From assembly GCF_900109555.1 (NCBI RefSeq), contig NZ_FNZV01000006.1, positions 153,139-217,138 on the forward strand: DNA of 64,000 nucleotides. Reading direction: 5' to 3'. The position numbers and the translations under genes are program-made. The stretch comes from Pacificibacter marinus. Its GTDB lineage: Bacteria; Pseudomonadota; Alphaproteobacteria; Rhodobacterales; Rhodobacteraceae. This document shows, in pieces, positions 29,096 to 38,636 of the stretch (positions within the stretch are counted from its first letter, which is position 1; every line of letters begins with the position of its first letter). Below the pieces are notes generated by a model, which ran no database searches, was not told the DNA's origin, and saw only the letters and a list, made by a program, of their open reading frames with translations.

Positions 29096-31207
29096 TTACC
29101 AGCTGTGACGCAAAGTTGCGCTGATGTTGCGGCCAGGGTTGTAGAAATCCGCCCCAAACCCACCATAGGCAACGTGCTTTTCATCCAAAAGGTTGGTGAC
29201 GTTCAATGCAATTTCGGTTGCATCCGAAACAGCATAGCTCACCGCCAAATCAAGGATCACTGCGTCATCTGATTTAGATGTATTGCCATCTGTCAGCCAA
29301 TATTCCCCTGTGTATCGCGCGCCCAAGCCAAAAGTCGCATCACCACGACTTCCCTGCCCCGCAAGGGTGTAATCCAACCAAAGAGACGCCATGGTGTTGG
29401 GCACGAATTTAAGCTCATTGCCTTCATTGCCCCCTGTGCCATTTTCAATGATTTCGGACTCGAGATAGGAATAGGCTGCCGTTAGGCTTAGCGCCTCTGT
29501 CATTTCGGCTTTTGCCTCAAAATCAATCCCGCGCACCCGCGCCTTGCCGATAGTCTCTTCCACAAGCGTGACTGGGTTTGTGACTGTCATGTTGGTTTTC
29601 GATAGATCAAACACCGATGCCGTGAACAAAGCACGCATGCCGTCTGGACGGTATTTTGCACCCAATTCATATTGCTCGCCACGCTCAGGGTCCACACCGA
29701 TACCAGCAGGCGTGACAGACTGCGCATAACTGCCATACACGGACAGATCATTGCGCACTTTATACGTCAGCCCGACACGACCCGTTGTTTCATTAAAGGA
29801 TCCTGAATTGGATGTGCTCGTCAGCTTATTGACCTGAGTGACGTCGATCCAATCATGCCGCAGCCCAACATTGGCGATGAACCGGTCATTCACAGTCACG
29901 TCTTCTTGCAAGTAAATCGCTTTAGATGTCGTTTCGGTTGCATTGCTTAAATACGGCGTCAAAGTTGCAAGATCGATCCCGCCTGAATACGTCGGGTTGG
30001 TCCAATCAATGTTGTCCGCCAACGCCCAATAATTTGTGTTTTCCGCTGAACTATCACTGTAGGCAACCCCAACAAGAGTTCGACTGTCAAACATACCAAA
30101 TTGGGTCTCGTACAAAAGATGAGCATCTACGGCCACCTCAGACGCAGAGCTGTCATTGGCAAAATAATACCGCGACGCAAGCGTATTTGGAAGCGATGCA
30201 ATGCCCGCGACATAGGCGTAGCCAAAATCACTCTCGCTATCAGAATAGCGCGCGGTAGAGGCAATACTTAAACCGCTGCCAAAGTCATGATCGAACTTAA
30301 CTGTGACCGTGTCTCGCTCAGTGCCGCGATAATTGAAATCAGGTTCACCAAAAAAGGTACTGCGATCAAAATCGATCCCATTGGGGTACCCGCCACTGCC
30401 CGGAACAGCATCGCGGTCCAGATGATCATAGACAACTGTCAGGCTGGTCGCATCGCTTGGACGCCACGTTAAACCACCCATCAAGAACACTTCGTTGTTT
30501 TGCGAGTGATTGGTTTCAGCGTCAGCGTCTTGCACCTTTCCAGTCAAACGCCAAGACAGCGTTCCCGCATCATCAAAGTGGTCACTCAAATCAAAGCCAA
30601 CCTCTTTGTGATTGTTGGACCCGTAGGTCAAATACACTTTACGCAGGCGCTCATCCGTTGGAACCTTTGTGACATAGTTCACCGCGCCACCCGGATCTGA
30701 TACCCCATAGTCAGCAGAATTAGCCCCTTTGAGAATCTCAATCCGCTCAAAGGCAAAAGGTTCTTCACGGACACCGCCAAAGGCAGCCCCAAGTGATAGA
30801 CCATCGCGGTAGGTATAGGCATCAAAGCCGCGCACGAGGAAGTTATCAAAACGATCATCAGATCCGTAAAAATCTGTCGCGACCCCAGAGGTATACTGCA
30901 AAACCTGCTCAGTATTGACCGCACGACGCGTCTCGATTTCTTTTGATGTCACAACGGAAACCGTCGCAGCCGTATTCAAAATGTCAGCCTGTAACTTGCC
31001 ACCGTTTGTGACCTGCACGGCAACAAAAGAACTTGAATCATTATCAGCTTCGGCACCTTCGACAACGATAGGGGCAAGTTCGATGTTCCTATCGTTGTCT
31101 TGCGCCAAAAGAGCGCTCGGGGCGCAGAGGCAAATAACGGCACAGCCAGACATAAGAGCCGCCAGACCGCGCTGAGGGCGGGTTGAATTTATATGTAAGA
31201 GGGACAC
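29096..31207 (-). CDS. TonB-dependent siderophore receptor 1
   Basis: A 703-residue outer-membrane receptor. A signal peptide ends near residue 35 (SALLAQ). The plug domain (about 60-190) includes VSVVTSKEIETRRAVNTEQV, FLVRGFDAYTYRDGLSLG and the IEILKGANSADYGVSDPGGAVNYVTKVP stretch, all typical of siderophore receptors. A 22-strand barrel ends in the aromatic terminal residue of SATLRHSW. There is no N-terminal signalling (STN) domain. It faces away from the first ABC operon, which starts about 300 bp upstream. Confidence 0.93.
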   Translation of the reverse strand: MSLLHINSTRPQRGLAALMSGCAVICLCAPSALLAQDNDRNIELAPIVVEGAEADNDSSSFVAVQVTNGGKLQADILNTAATVSVVTSKEIETRRAVNTEQVLQYTSGVATDFYGSDDRFDNFLVRGFDAYTYRDGLSLGAAFGGVREEPFAFERIEILKGANSADYGVSDPGGAVNYVTKVPTDERLRKVYLTYGSNNHKEVGFDLSDHFDDAGTLSWRLTGKVQDADAETNHSQNNEVFLMGGLTWRPSDATSLTVVYDHLDRDAVPGSGGYPNGIDFDRSTFFGEPDFNYRGTERDTVTVKFDHDFGSGLSIASTARYSDSESDFGYAYVAGIASLPNTLASRYYFANDSSASEVAVDAHLLYETQFGMFDSRTLVGVAYSDSSAENTNYWALADNIDWTNPTYSGGIDLATLTPYLSNATETTSKAIYLQEDVTVNDRFIANVGLRHDWIDVTQVNKLTSTSNSGSFNETTGRVGLTYKVRNDLSVYGSYAQSVTPAGIGVDPERGEQYELGAKYRPDGMRALFTASVFDLSKTNMTVTNPVTLVEETIGKARVRGIDFEAKAEMTEALSLTAAYSYLESEIIENGTGGNEGNELKFVPNTMASLWLDYTLAGQGSRGDATFGLGARYTGEYWLTDGNTSKSDDAVILDLAVSYAVSDATEIALNVTNLLDEKHVAYGGFGADFYNPGRNISATLRHSW

Positions 31208-31510
31208 GACGGTAAGCTCCTAAAAGTCGAGGTAGTCATTCTTGCTTTCCAAACCAGCAACTAGTCTGGTCAGGGATGGCTTATGATTTAACCGAGCCTT
31301 CTCGTGAGATGACTCAATTCGGCACGGTTCAGATTGAGGTGTGATTAGCGACATGTTCGGTAAGCGTCTTGAACAATCTTACTGTTTTTGTCGGAAATTG
31401 TTTAAAACCACTATTTTTCGAAAATTTTACCCCAAAGCGTCGCGCTGTACACTTGACGCACGCGCATAGAGATAGGTAGTCGATAAAAAAACTCAACTAT
31501 CGAGGTCGTG
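31208..31510. promoter_or_regulatory. Divergent control region of receptor 1 and ABC system 1
   Basis: No gene lies here. At 31378-31393 the sequence TTACTGTTTTTGTCGG is copy A of the motif shared with 39517-39531 and 48225-48240. It lies about 115 bp upstream of the binding-protein ATG and about 170 bp upstream of the receptor start. The region must hold both divergent promoters, but no clear -35/-10 pair stands out. Confidence 0.5.
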
Positions 31511-32521
31511 ATGCCAATCTCCAGTATATCCACACTTACACGTGCATTTTTTCGGATATCCCACGCTGGCCTCATCGCTTGTGTCTTAAGTGTCGCCCCC
31601 TTACAGGCACAAGAATATCCACTCGAGATCCAGCATGCCTTCGGAACAACCGTCATCACGCAAAAGCCCGTACGCGTAGCATCTGTTGCTTGGGCAAACC
31701 ACGAAGTGCCGCTGGCCCTTGGCGTTGTGCCCGTCGGGTTCGCTGCTGCAAACTTTGGTGACGATGACAACAATGGCCTTTTGCCTTGGGTCGAAGCCGC
31801 TTTGAATGATCTCGGTGCCACAGCGCCCGCTTTGTTCGACGAAGGCGACGGGATTGATTTTGAAGCAGTCGCCCAGAGCGCCCCAGATGTCATTCTGGCT
31901 GCCTATTCCGGTCTTAGCCAATCGGATTATGACACGCTGAGTAAAATAGCGCCTGTTGTTGCTTATCCTGAAACCCCTTGGGCCACCGATTGGCGCGACA
32001 TGATTTTACTGAACAGCACAGGTATGGGGATGGCCGCCGAAGGTGCCGCGCTGGTCGGCCAAATTGAAACTGAGATTGCTCAAACTGCAGCGCGTTTTCC
32101 TGAGCTCGCAGGAAAATCTGCGATGTTTGTCACCCACCTCAACCCAATGAATCTAAGCACCATCGGCTTTTACACGGACAATGACACCCGCGTGCAGTTG
32201 TTTCATGACCTCGGCCTCGTATCACCTGCCGTGATCAAAAATGCTTCCGAAAGCGGGCGGTTTTCAGGTCAAATCAGTGTGGAAAATGTCGACATGCTTC
32301 AAGATGCAGACATCCTAGTGACCTACGGCACGCCTGAGCTGCTAGAAAAAATGAGCGAAAACACTCTGACGGCGCGTCTGCCTGCCGTGTCACAAAAATC
32401 ACTTGTGCTGCTGGGCAACAGCCCTCTGGGCACAGCGGCAAATCCAACTCCCCTGTCGATTTCATGGGTTCTTGAAGACTACGTGCGTCTGCTCGCCAAT
32501 GCGGCACGAAACGTGAAATAA
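31511..32521 (+). CDS. Siderophore ABC transporter 1, periplasmic binding protein
   Basis: A 336-residue TroA/BtuF-fold (cluster A-III) iron-siderophore binding protein. A signal peptide ends at about residue 33 (LQAQ). Typical segments follow: HAFGTTVITQKPVRVASV, FEAVAQSAPDVILAAYSGLS and YDTLSKIAPVVAYPE. ATG at 31511 is chosen because GAGG stands 5 bp upstream; a GTG at 31508 is too close. Its stop overlaps the next gene's start. It is first of a five-gene operon. Confidence 0.92.
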   Translation: MPISSISTLTRAFFRISHAGLIACVLSVAPLQAQEYPLEIQHAFGTTVITQKPVRVASVAWANHEVPLALGVVPVGFAAANFGDDDNNGLLPWVEAALNDLGATAPALFDEGDGIDFEAVAQSAPDVILAAYSGLSQSDYDTLSKIAPVVAYPETPWATDWRDMILLNSTGMGMAAEGAALVGQIETEIAQTAARFPELAGKSAMFVTHLNPMNLSTIGFYTDNDTRVQLFHDLGLVSPAVIKNASESGRFSGQISVENVDMLQDADILVTYGTPELLEKMSENTLTARLPAVSQKSLVLLGNSPLGTAANPTPLSISWVLEDYVRLLANAARNVK

Positions 32522-33552
32522 TGGGTATCAACACCCTGCCAAAACCTACGATCCTCGCACAGCTTCGCGGCCCTACACTGTGGTTCGTCGCAATGGGGGC
32601 ATTGCTGAGTGTCTCGTGCTTGCTTTCGGTTGCACTGGGTGCGCGACTTGTAGACATGCACGACGTTATCGGCGCCCTCAAAGGGCAAACCGCAACGATT
32701 GGGGAAGCCGCCGTGACGCACCGTATCCCGCGCACCGTGCTTGCTATCGTGGCAGGCGCGGCGTTGGGCATGTCGGGGGGCGCGATGCAAGGCGTCACAC
32801 GCAATCCGCTAGCAGACCCAGGGATACTGGGCGTGAACGCAGGCGCGTCCTTGGCAATCGTGATCGCCATCGTTTGGGTCGGCACGGACAATGCACAGGT
32901 CTATATATGGACTGCTATTTTCGGCGCAGGCCTGTCTGCCATTGGAGTCTATTTTATCGCCAGTCGCGGGCGCGGCGGGGCAACGCCATTGAAGCTCGCC
33001 CTCGCAGGGGCAGCCACATCAGCGGCCCTGTCTTCGCTAACCACAGCCATCATCTTGCCACGCAGCGATATCGCAGGGCTTGTGCTGGCTTGGACCGTCG
33101 GCGGCGTTGGCGGTGCAACCTATGATCAAATCACGCCTGTTTTGCCCTTTTTGCTGGTTGGCACAGTCATCACTCTGCTTTCGGCACGCAAACTGAATAT
33201 GCTTGCCCTTGGCGATGAGACGGCAGCGGGCCTTGGGGAACAGGTGGCGCGCGCCCGCGCATTTGCTGCGCTTGGGGCGATTTTACTGTGCGGCGGGACC
33301 ACCGCCATGTGTGGCCCCATCGGTTTTGTAGGTCTGGTGGTGCCACATATTTGCAGACTGCTTATTGGGGTGGATTACAGACTTCTATTACCGCTCTGCG
33401 CGTTGGTCGGCGCCATACTTTTAACCCTCGCTGATATCACAGGCCGCTTGATCGCGCGCCCCGGCGAATTGGATGTCGGCATCGTCACAGCCTTTATCGG
33501 CGCGCCTGTATTTATCTGGATCGTGCGACGCAAAAGAGTGGCAGCGCTATGA
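32521..33552 (+). CDS. Siderophore ABC transporter 1, FecCD-type permease a
   Basis: A 343-residue, about ten-helix FecCD/BtuC family permease. Landmarks are MSGGAMQGVTRNPLADPGILG, GASLAIVIAI, LGDETAAGLGEQV (ATPase-contact loop) and GPIGFVGLVVPHICRLLIG. It pairs with the next gene to form the membrane pore. Start and stop each overlap neighbouring genes by 1-4 bp, so translation is coupled. Confidence 0.93.
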   Translation: MGINTLPKPTILAQLRGPTLWFVAMGALLSVSCLLSVALGARLVDMHDVIGALKGQTATIGEAAVTHRIPRTVLAIVAGAALGMSGGAMQGVTRNPLADPGILGVNAGASLAIVIAIVWVGTDNAQVYIWTAIFGAGLSAIGVYFIASRGRGGATPLKLALAGAATSAALSSLTTAIILPRSDIAGLVLAWTVGGVGGATYDQITPVLPFLLVGTVITLLSARKLNMLALGDETAAGLGEQVARARAFAALGAILLCGGTTAMCGPIGFVGLVVPHICRLLIGVDYRLLLPLCALVGAILLTLADITGRLIARPGELDVGIVTAFIGAPVFIWIVRRKRVAAL

Positions 33553-34592
33553 CCGACACATCCCAGCCCCTTCCACTGCAAATCGCCCATATGCGACGCA
33601 GACAACGCGCGCGCCAAACAGGTCTGAACCTGTTTTTACTGACGCTTGTTGCTGTTGGGTTTGTGCTCACACTAATGTCCGGCCATACGTTTGTACCGCT
33701 CGGCGATGTTATCCGCAGCCTTTTGGGCGAAACCATTGCAGGTGCATCTTTCACAGTGGTTGAATTGCGGTTCCCTCGCGCGGTTCTGTCTATTTTAACT
33801 GGTATGTGTTTTGGCATGGGGGGCGTTGCATTTCAGACCATGTTGCGCAATCCACTTGCCAGCCCAGACATCATCGGCATCAGCGCGGGAGCAAGCGCCA
33901 GCGCGGTGTTTGCGATTGTTGTGCTGTCCCTGAGCGGGCCAATGGTGTCGCTTATTGCCGTCATCGCGGGATTGGGCGTGGCCTTGGCAATCTATGCGCT
34001 ATCGTGGCGCAACGGCGTGACAGCTGCGCGGCTTATTTTGGTCGGGATCGGCCTGTCGGCAATGTTGCAAAGTCTCATTTCATATCTGCTTTTACGTGCC
34101 CCAAGTTGGAGCCTACAAGAAGCGATGCGTTGGTTGATGGGCAGCGTCAACGGCGCACAATTGGATCAAGCCCTGCCCCTTTTCCTTGCCCTTTGCATTT
34201 GTGGCGGTCTGCTTTTGGCCCAAGCCAACAATCTTGAGGCCTTACGCATGGGCGATGAAACTGCTGCGGGGCTGGGCGTGTCGCTCACCCGCACCCGCAT
34301 CACTGTAATTGTCAGCGCAGTGGGGTTGATTGCCTTTGCCGCCGCGGCTTCGGGCCCAATTGCCTTTGTGTCATTTCTGTCCGGCCCCATCGCGGCCCGC
34401 ATTGCAGGACGCACTGGATCGCTGTTGATCCCTGCGGCCCTCGTTGGCGCAGCCTTGGTGTTGTTCAGCGATTACGCGGGGCAAGTTTTACTGCCCGCAC
34501 GTTATCCCGTTGGCGTTGTGACCGGCGTTTTGGGTGCCCCTTACCTTATTTATCTTATCACGCGTGCGCACAAAACCGGAGGCGCCCTATGA
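33549..34592 (+). CDS. Siderophore ABC transporter 1, FecCD-type permease b
   Basis: A 347-residue second FecCD-family permease. Conserved parts are GMGGVAFQTMLRNPLASPDIIG, SAGASASAVFAI, MGDETAAGLGVSL and SGPIAFVSFLSGPIAARIAG. The N-terminus is a basic cytoplasmic stretch before the first helix. It overlaps both the previous permease and the ATPase gene by 4 bp. The two-permease arrangement resembles FepD/FepG. Confidence 0.92.
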   Translation: MTDTSQPLPLQIAHMRRRQRARQTGLNLFLLTLVAVGFVLTLMSGHTFVPLGDVIRSLLGETIAGASFTVVELRFPRAVLSILTGMCFGMGGVAFQTMLRNPLASPDIIGISAGASASAVFAIVVLSLSGPMVSLIAVIAGLGVALAIYALSWRNGVTAARLILVGIGLSAMLQSLISYLLLRAPSWSLQEAMRWLMGSVNGAQLDQALPLFLALCICGGLLLAQANNLEALRMGDETAAGLGVSLTRTRITVIVSAVGLIAFAAAASGPIAFVSFLSGPIAARIAGRTGSLLIPAALVGAALVLFSDYAGQVLLPARYPVGVVTGVLGAPYLIYLITRAHKTGGAL

Positions 34593-35428
34593 GCCCCCCT
34601 TCCCTTGTTATCAATGATCTCGTTGCAGGCTACGGCGACACACAAATTTTAAACGGGATCACCTTTGAAATTCCGCCGGCGCAGATCACTGCGATTGTCG
34701 GGGCCAATGCCTGCGGCAAATCCACATTGTTGAAAACCATGTCTCGCCTGATCACGCCCGTGTCTGGCACTGTCACGCTTGATGGCACCGCGCTTCACCA
34801 GATCAAGCCCAAACACTTGGCACGCAAGTTAGGATTTTTGCCGCAATCGCCCATCGCGCCAGAGGGCATAAGTGTGCTTGATCTCGTCAGCCGTGGTCGC
34901 CATCCGCACCACGGAATATTTGCCCGTTGGACCAAACAAGATGAAGCTGCGGTCGTAGAAGCGTTAGACGCCACACGCACCAGCGATCTGGCTGAACGAA
35001 TGATAAGCGACCTGTCAGGCGGCCAAAGACAACGAGTCTGGATCGCTATGGCATTAGCCCAAGACACCGATATTTTACTGCTTGATGAACCCACAACGTT
35101 TTTGGATATCAACCACCAAATAGAAGTGCTGGATCTGCTCACGGACCTGAACCAAAAGCGTGGCACCACCATCGTTATGGTCTTGCATGACCTAAATCTC
35201 GCGGCGCGGTATGCCGATTGTCTTGTCGCGATAGCACAGGGTCAAATTCACGCCAGTGGCGCGGCCAAAGATGTGCTGACAGCCGAAAATGTGCACAGCG
35301 TCTTTGGTCTAGATAGCCAGATTATCTCCGATCCAATTTCGGGCAAGCCTATGATGATCCCGCGCGGGCGACATGGGATTACCCACACCGCACAGCCACA
35401 CATAATCCAAGGTGAAATTTCAGCATGA
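34589..35428 (+). CDS. Siderophore ABC transporter 1, ATP-binding protein
   Basis: A 279-residue FepC/FecE-type ABC ATPase. Walker A is GANACGKST (about residue 33), the Q-loop LGFLPQSP, the signature LSGGQRQR, Walker B ILLLDEPTTFLD and the H-loop VLHDLNLAARY. A family-typical RGRHPHHG segment precedes the signature. It is coupled by 4-bp overlap to the permease and to the SIP-family gene. Confidence 0.94.
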   Translation: MSPPSLVINDLVAGYGDTQILNGITFEIPPAQITAIVGANACGKSTLLKTMSRLITPVSGTVTLDGTALHQIKPKHLARKLGFLPQSPIAPEGISVLDLVSRGRHPHHGIFARWTKQDEAAVVEALDATRTSDLAERMISDLSGGQRQRVWIAMALAQDTDILLLDEPTTFLDINHQIEVLDLLTDLNQKRGTTIVMVLHDLNLAARYADCLVAIAQGQIHASGAAKDVLTAENVHSVFGLDSQIISDPISGKPMMIPRGRHGITHTAQPHIIQGEISA

Positions 35429-36489
35429 CCGCACATTCAACTTTGGTATCGCCTCAGCTTTTTATAGCTTCCACATGGCTTGCTGCGCGCATCGATCACG
35501 CACTACCCGTTTTTCGACACATGGCCGAACAATGGGAACTCGCCGTGACCGAACCAAACGAAGCTTTGCAGATCGAATTGGAAAGCGGCGTGGTGATCGT
35601 GGCACAACAAGGTGATGGCACAAGCGTGCGGATCGAAGGGTTTGATGCCAGCGGTCTTCAAATGATCCGTGACTTACTCACCTCGCAATTTATCCTTCAT
35701 GATCTCAATCCAATCTGGGATGGTGAGTTCAGCGGCCAAAGACCCGGCAATCAGTCGCTTGCGACAGTCGCAGATGTGCAGCGCATTTCCAGTTCTTACA
35801 CCCGCATCACAGTCGAAGGGGCGGACCTTGCTCGCTTTGCCTCAGGCGGATTACATTTTCGATTGCTGTTTGGTCCCAAAGGTGCGCCTTGGCCAACGAC
35901 AGATACCAATGGCGTCACCGTCTGGCCCGGTGGCGCGACAGCATGGCATCGCCCCGTTTATACCGTGCGCCGCATCACAAAACATGGTCTGCAACACCGC
36001 CTTGAATTCGATGTCTTCCTTCATGACGGTGGGCGCGTCACCACATGGACCCAGACCGCCAAGATGGGCGATGAAATCGCTTTGGTCGGACCGGGCGGCG
36101 ACGCCAAGCCAAAACTTGCAGACTGGATGGGCTTCGTAGGGGATGAAACCGCGTTGCCTGCTTTAGCGCGCATGTTGGCAGATCTACCCACATCGACGCA
36201 GGGCGAAGCTGTGATTTTTGTGCCCAAAGAGGACGACATTCAACCGATGCCTCATCCCGCAGGCGTAAAGCTAAGATGGGAGCTACGCGACACGGGGCAC
36301 ACAATGATTGATGCGCTGACATCCCTTGTGATTCCACAAGTGGCAAGACGCGTCTTTTTTGCAGGAGAACTACAAGAGGCCCAAGCGGCACGCCAAGTTC
36401 TTTTGGACCGGGGGCTTTCGAAACGTGAATTCATGGCCGCAACGTATTGGACCCGCGACAAAGATCAAAACAGGACGCTGTCGGATTGA
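35425..36489 (+). CDS. DUF2218-SIP fusion, ferric-siderophore reductase-like 1
   Basis: A 354-residue two-domain protein. Residues about 10-95 match DUF2218 (FRHMAEQWE...ESGVVIVAQ). The rest is a siderophore-interacting protein (SIP): the FAD-binding motif is HRPVYTVRR, with the Arg, Tyr-Thr and second Arg expected; HDGGRVTTW, GPGGDAKP and GDETALPALARML are also typical. SIPs reduce ferric siderophore in the cytoplasm with NAD(P)H. It ends operon 1, overlapping the ATPase gene by 4 bp. Confidence 0.92.
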   Translation: MTAHSTLVSPQLFIASTWLAARIDHALPVFRHMAEQWELAVTEPNEALQIELESGVVIVAQQGDGTSVRIEGFDASGLQMIRDLLTSQFILHDLNPIWDGEFSGQRPGNQSLATVADVQRISSSYTRITVEGADLARFASGGLHFRLLFGPKGAPWPTTDTNGVTVWPGGATAWHRPVYTVRRITKHGLQHRLEFDVFLHDGGRVTTWTQTAKMGDEIALVGPGGDAKPKLADWMGFVGDETALPALARMLADLPTSTQGEAVIFVPKEDDIQPMPHPAGVKLRWELRDTGHTMIDALTSLVIPQVARRVFFAGELQEAQAARQVLLDRGLSKREFMAATYWTRDKDQNRTLSD

Positions 36490-36844
36490 GCGAATCAAAT
36501 GCTTAATAAGCAATCTGTATGAGATAAATCTGTCAAACTTCAGGTTTCGTGAAACACCATTCTGTCGCAATGCCCCCTAGCAACACAAAGCTGAGTAAAA
36601 TACTATGATATGAGCTTGACCTTTGCGCGCAGCTTAAATTACAACGCCCATAGCCATCACGTTCGTGCGATTTTCGCATAGGGCGAGACAAGCCAATGTC
36701 TAAAGTTTGTCCAGCCAACACTTCTGGACGTGGCATGTCTCGTGCGCTTTGGCCCTCTCAATATACGTATCCGTAGTCTTTGAGAGAGACAAAACCAGAC
36801 GCCCGACATGCTCACCTATTTCAGATCAAAGGATAGGGGCCCAT
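36490..36844. other. Intergenic region upstream of exbB
   Basis: No gene is supported. TTCTGTCGCAA at 36559-36569 resembles the core of the island motif with one change. An inverted repeat CTCTCAA / TTGAGAG occurs at 36755-36761 and 36780-36786, about 60 bp before the exbB ATG, in operator-like position. Confidence 0.4.
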
Positions 36845-37864
36845 ATGAAACGTTCATTTTACACACAGCGTGCCTTGCAAGATTTCACTCTGGCACTCGG
36901 CGTTTGCATCTGGGCTACCGCAGGGACAGCATGGGCTCAGGACGGCGCGCCAGAAATTGGGGCCACCCCAAGTGCACCGAACTTTGAAGCCTCTAGCATT
37001 GATGCACCGTTGCCCGCCCAAACCACGCTCGCCCCCCTTGATGTTGATACTTTGGCGCCAAGCGATGATGCCATAGTATCTAGCGCCACGACACCGTCAG
37101 TAGAAACCAAGGTTGTCGCGCAACCTGCAACGCAAGTTGACGCCATCACGCCACAAAGTGTCGCGCCCCCCGAACATCCAATTGTTGTCGCGAAAGATCG
37201 CGCTGTTGAATTCTTGGTCCAAGGCGGACCTTCAATTTGGGCAATCGCAGCTTTGTCTGTTGCCACGCTGGCTCTGATTTTGTGGAAAACATGGCGCTAT
37301 ATTTTGATCGGCGCATGGTCACGCAAGACATCCAACCGCGCTGTGCAAATGTGGGAAAGCGGTCGCACCACGACAGCTCTTGAAATCGTATCACGTCGTC
37401 GCGGCTTTCGGTCCCGCCTGACAACAGCTGCGATGCGTGCCCGTTTGAATTTACCAGATGACAGCGCCCGCGAAGAAACGAGCCGCATTGCAAAACGGCT
37501 ACTGGGCCAAGCTTCGGGCGGCCTGCGCGCGCTTGAATTGATTGCAACCATAGCGCCGCTTTTGGGTCTTTTGGGTACGGTACTCGGGATGATTTCCGCG
37601 TTTCAAGCACTGCAAGAAGCAGGCAGCAAAGCAGACCCAGCTCTTTTGGCTGGCGGCATTTGGGAAGCCCTGTTGACCACCGCAGCGGGCATGGCGGTCG
37701 CGATCCCAGCCTCAGCAGCGCTGACATGGTTCGAAGCAGTCATCGATGCATTACGTCAAGACCTTGAAGATTTGTCAGCACGCATTTTCATCGCCCCCTT
37801 GCCCCAAGAAACCCAGCGACCACAAGCAATGGCTCCTCAGCACGACCAAGTGGCAGCAGAATGA
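36845..37864 (+). CDS. exbB: TonB-system proton channel subunit ExbB
   Basis: A 339-residue MotA/TolQ/ExbB protein. A signal peptide (ending TAWAQ near residue 31) precedes an unusual Pro/Thr/Ala-rich periplasmic stretch of roughly 85 residues. Three membrane helices follow: one at about 125-147 and two inside the conserved core, with ELIATIAPLLGLLGTVLGMI and GGIWEALLTTAAGMAVAIP. ATG at 36845 has GGATAGGGG upstream; an earlier in-frame start would bury the signal peptide. It powers TonB with ExbD. The gene overlaps exbD by 4 bp. Confidence 0.92.
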   Translation: MKRSFYTQRALQDFTLALGVCIWATAGTAWAQDGAPEIGATPSAPNFEASSIDAPLPAQTTLAPLDVDTLAPSDDAIVSSATTPSVETKVVAQPATQVDAITPQSVAPPEHPIVVAKDRAVEFLVQGGPSIWAIAALSVATLALILWKTWRYILIGAWSRKTSNRAVQMWESGRTTTALEIVSRRRGFRSRLTTAAMRARLNLPDDSAREETSRIAKRLLGQASGGLRALELIATIAPLLGLLGTVLGMISAFQALQEAGSKADPALLAGGIWEALLTTAAGMAVAIPASAALTWFEAVIDALRQDLEDLSARIFIAPLPQETQRPQAMAPQHDQVAAE

Positions 37865-38241
37865 TTGACCTCGGCCTTCCCCAAAGGTCGCGGCGCAAGC
37901 CAAGCCTGACCCCCATGATCGACGTGGTCTTTTTATTGCTGGTATTTTTCATGCTTGCATCGCGATTTGGTACAGATAACGTCATTCCCTTTCCGCTTGC
38001 CGGCGGTGGCGGGGCCTATACAGGTGCGCCACGCTTGGTTGATGTCACGCCCACTGAAGTACGTCTCAACAACACTCCGATGTCTTTGCCCGATGTGATT
38101 TCTGGACTGAACGACCTAATGGAATCCACCACTGATACGGTTATTCTACGCGGACGGGATGACGCAACTTTGCAGCATGTAATCTCAATCAATGGTGCTT
38201 TGGCCACTGCTGGATTCAACAATATTGTGCTGATCGAATGA
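37861..38241 (+). CDS. exbD: ExbD-family biopolymer transport protein 1
   Basis: A 126-residue single-pass membrane protein. The helix LTPMIDVVFLLLVFFMLASR begins near residue 17; its Asp (D of PMIDVV) is the proton-carrying residue. A periplasmic domain follows. It overlaps exbB and the second exbD gene by 4 bp each. Confidence 0.92.
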   Translation: MIDLGLPQRSRRKPSLTPMIDVVFLLLVFFMLASRFGTDNVIPFPLAGGGGAYTGAPRLVDVTPTEVRLNNTPMSLPDVISGLNDLMESTTDTVILRGRDDATLQHVISINGALATAGFNNIVLIE

Positions 38242-38636
38242 CTATGAACTTCTCTCCCCCACAGCGCAAACCTCGCACAGAATCCATTGTTCCGATGATC
38301 AATGTGGTGTTCTTGTTGCTGATCTTTTTCTTGATGACATCAACACTTAGCAAACCCGAACCTTTTGAGGTCACCCCCCCAGAGGCGACCAAAGGACAGG
38401 CCGCGGAAACGGCGCCGATCCTTTATCTTTCCAAAGATGGAACTCTTGGGTTTGAGGATGAAATCGGTGATGCCGCTGTAGCAGCATTCGCCGCATCTGC
38501 TGGTGGTGCAAACGTCACGCCTGCGCCGCAACTGCGCGCCGATGGCGGTGTGCCCGCCACGCGGGTTGCGGCAACTTTGAAAGCTTTGGCCACGGCGGGC
38601 CTGAGCAACGTTTCAGTTGTGGTCTCGGAAAAATGA
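38238..38636 (+). CDS. exbD: ExbD-family biopolymer transport protein 2
   Basis: A 132-residue second ExbD. The helix motif is IVPMINVVFLLLIFFLMTS: the expected Asp is replaced by Asn (PMINVV), unlike the first copy (PMIDVV). The periplasmic part carries a Pro/Glu-rich start and an ALATAGLSNVSVV end. With Asn it may be unable to carry protons and could be a structural partner in a mixed ExbD pair. It is coupled by overlap to tonB. Confidence 0.9.
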   Translation: MTMNFSPPQRKPRTESIVPMINVVFLLLIFFLMTSTLSKPEPFEVTPPEATKGQAAETAPILYLSKDGTLGFEDEIGDAAVAAFAASAGGANVTPAPQLRADGGVPATRVAATLKALATAGLSNVSVVVSEK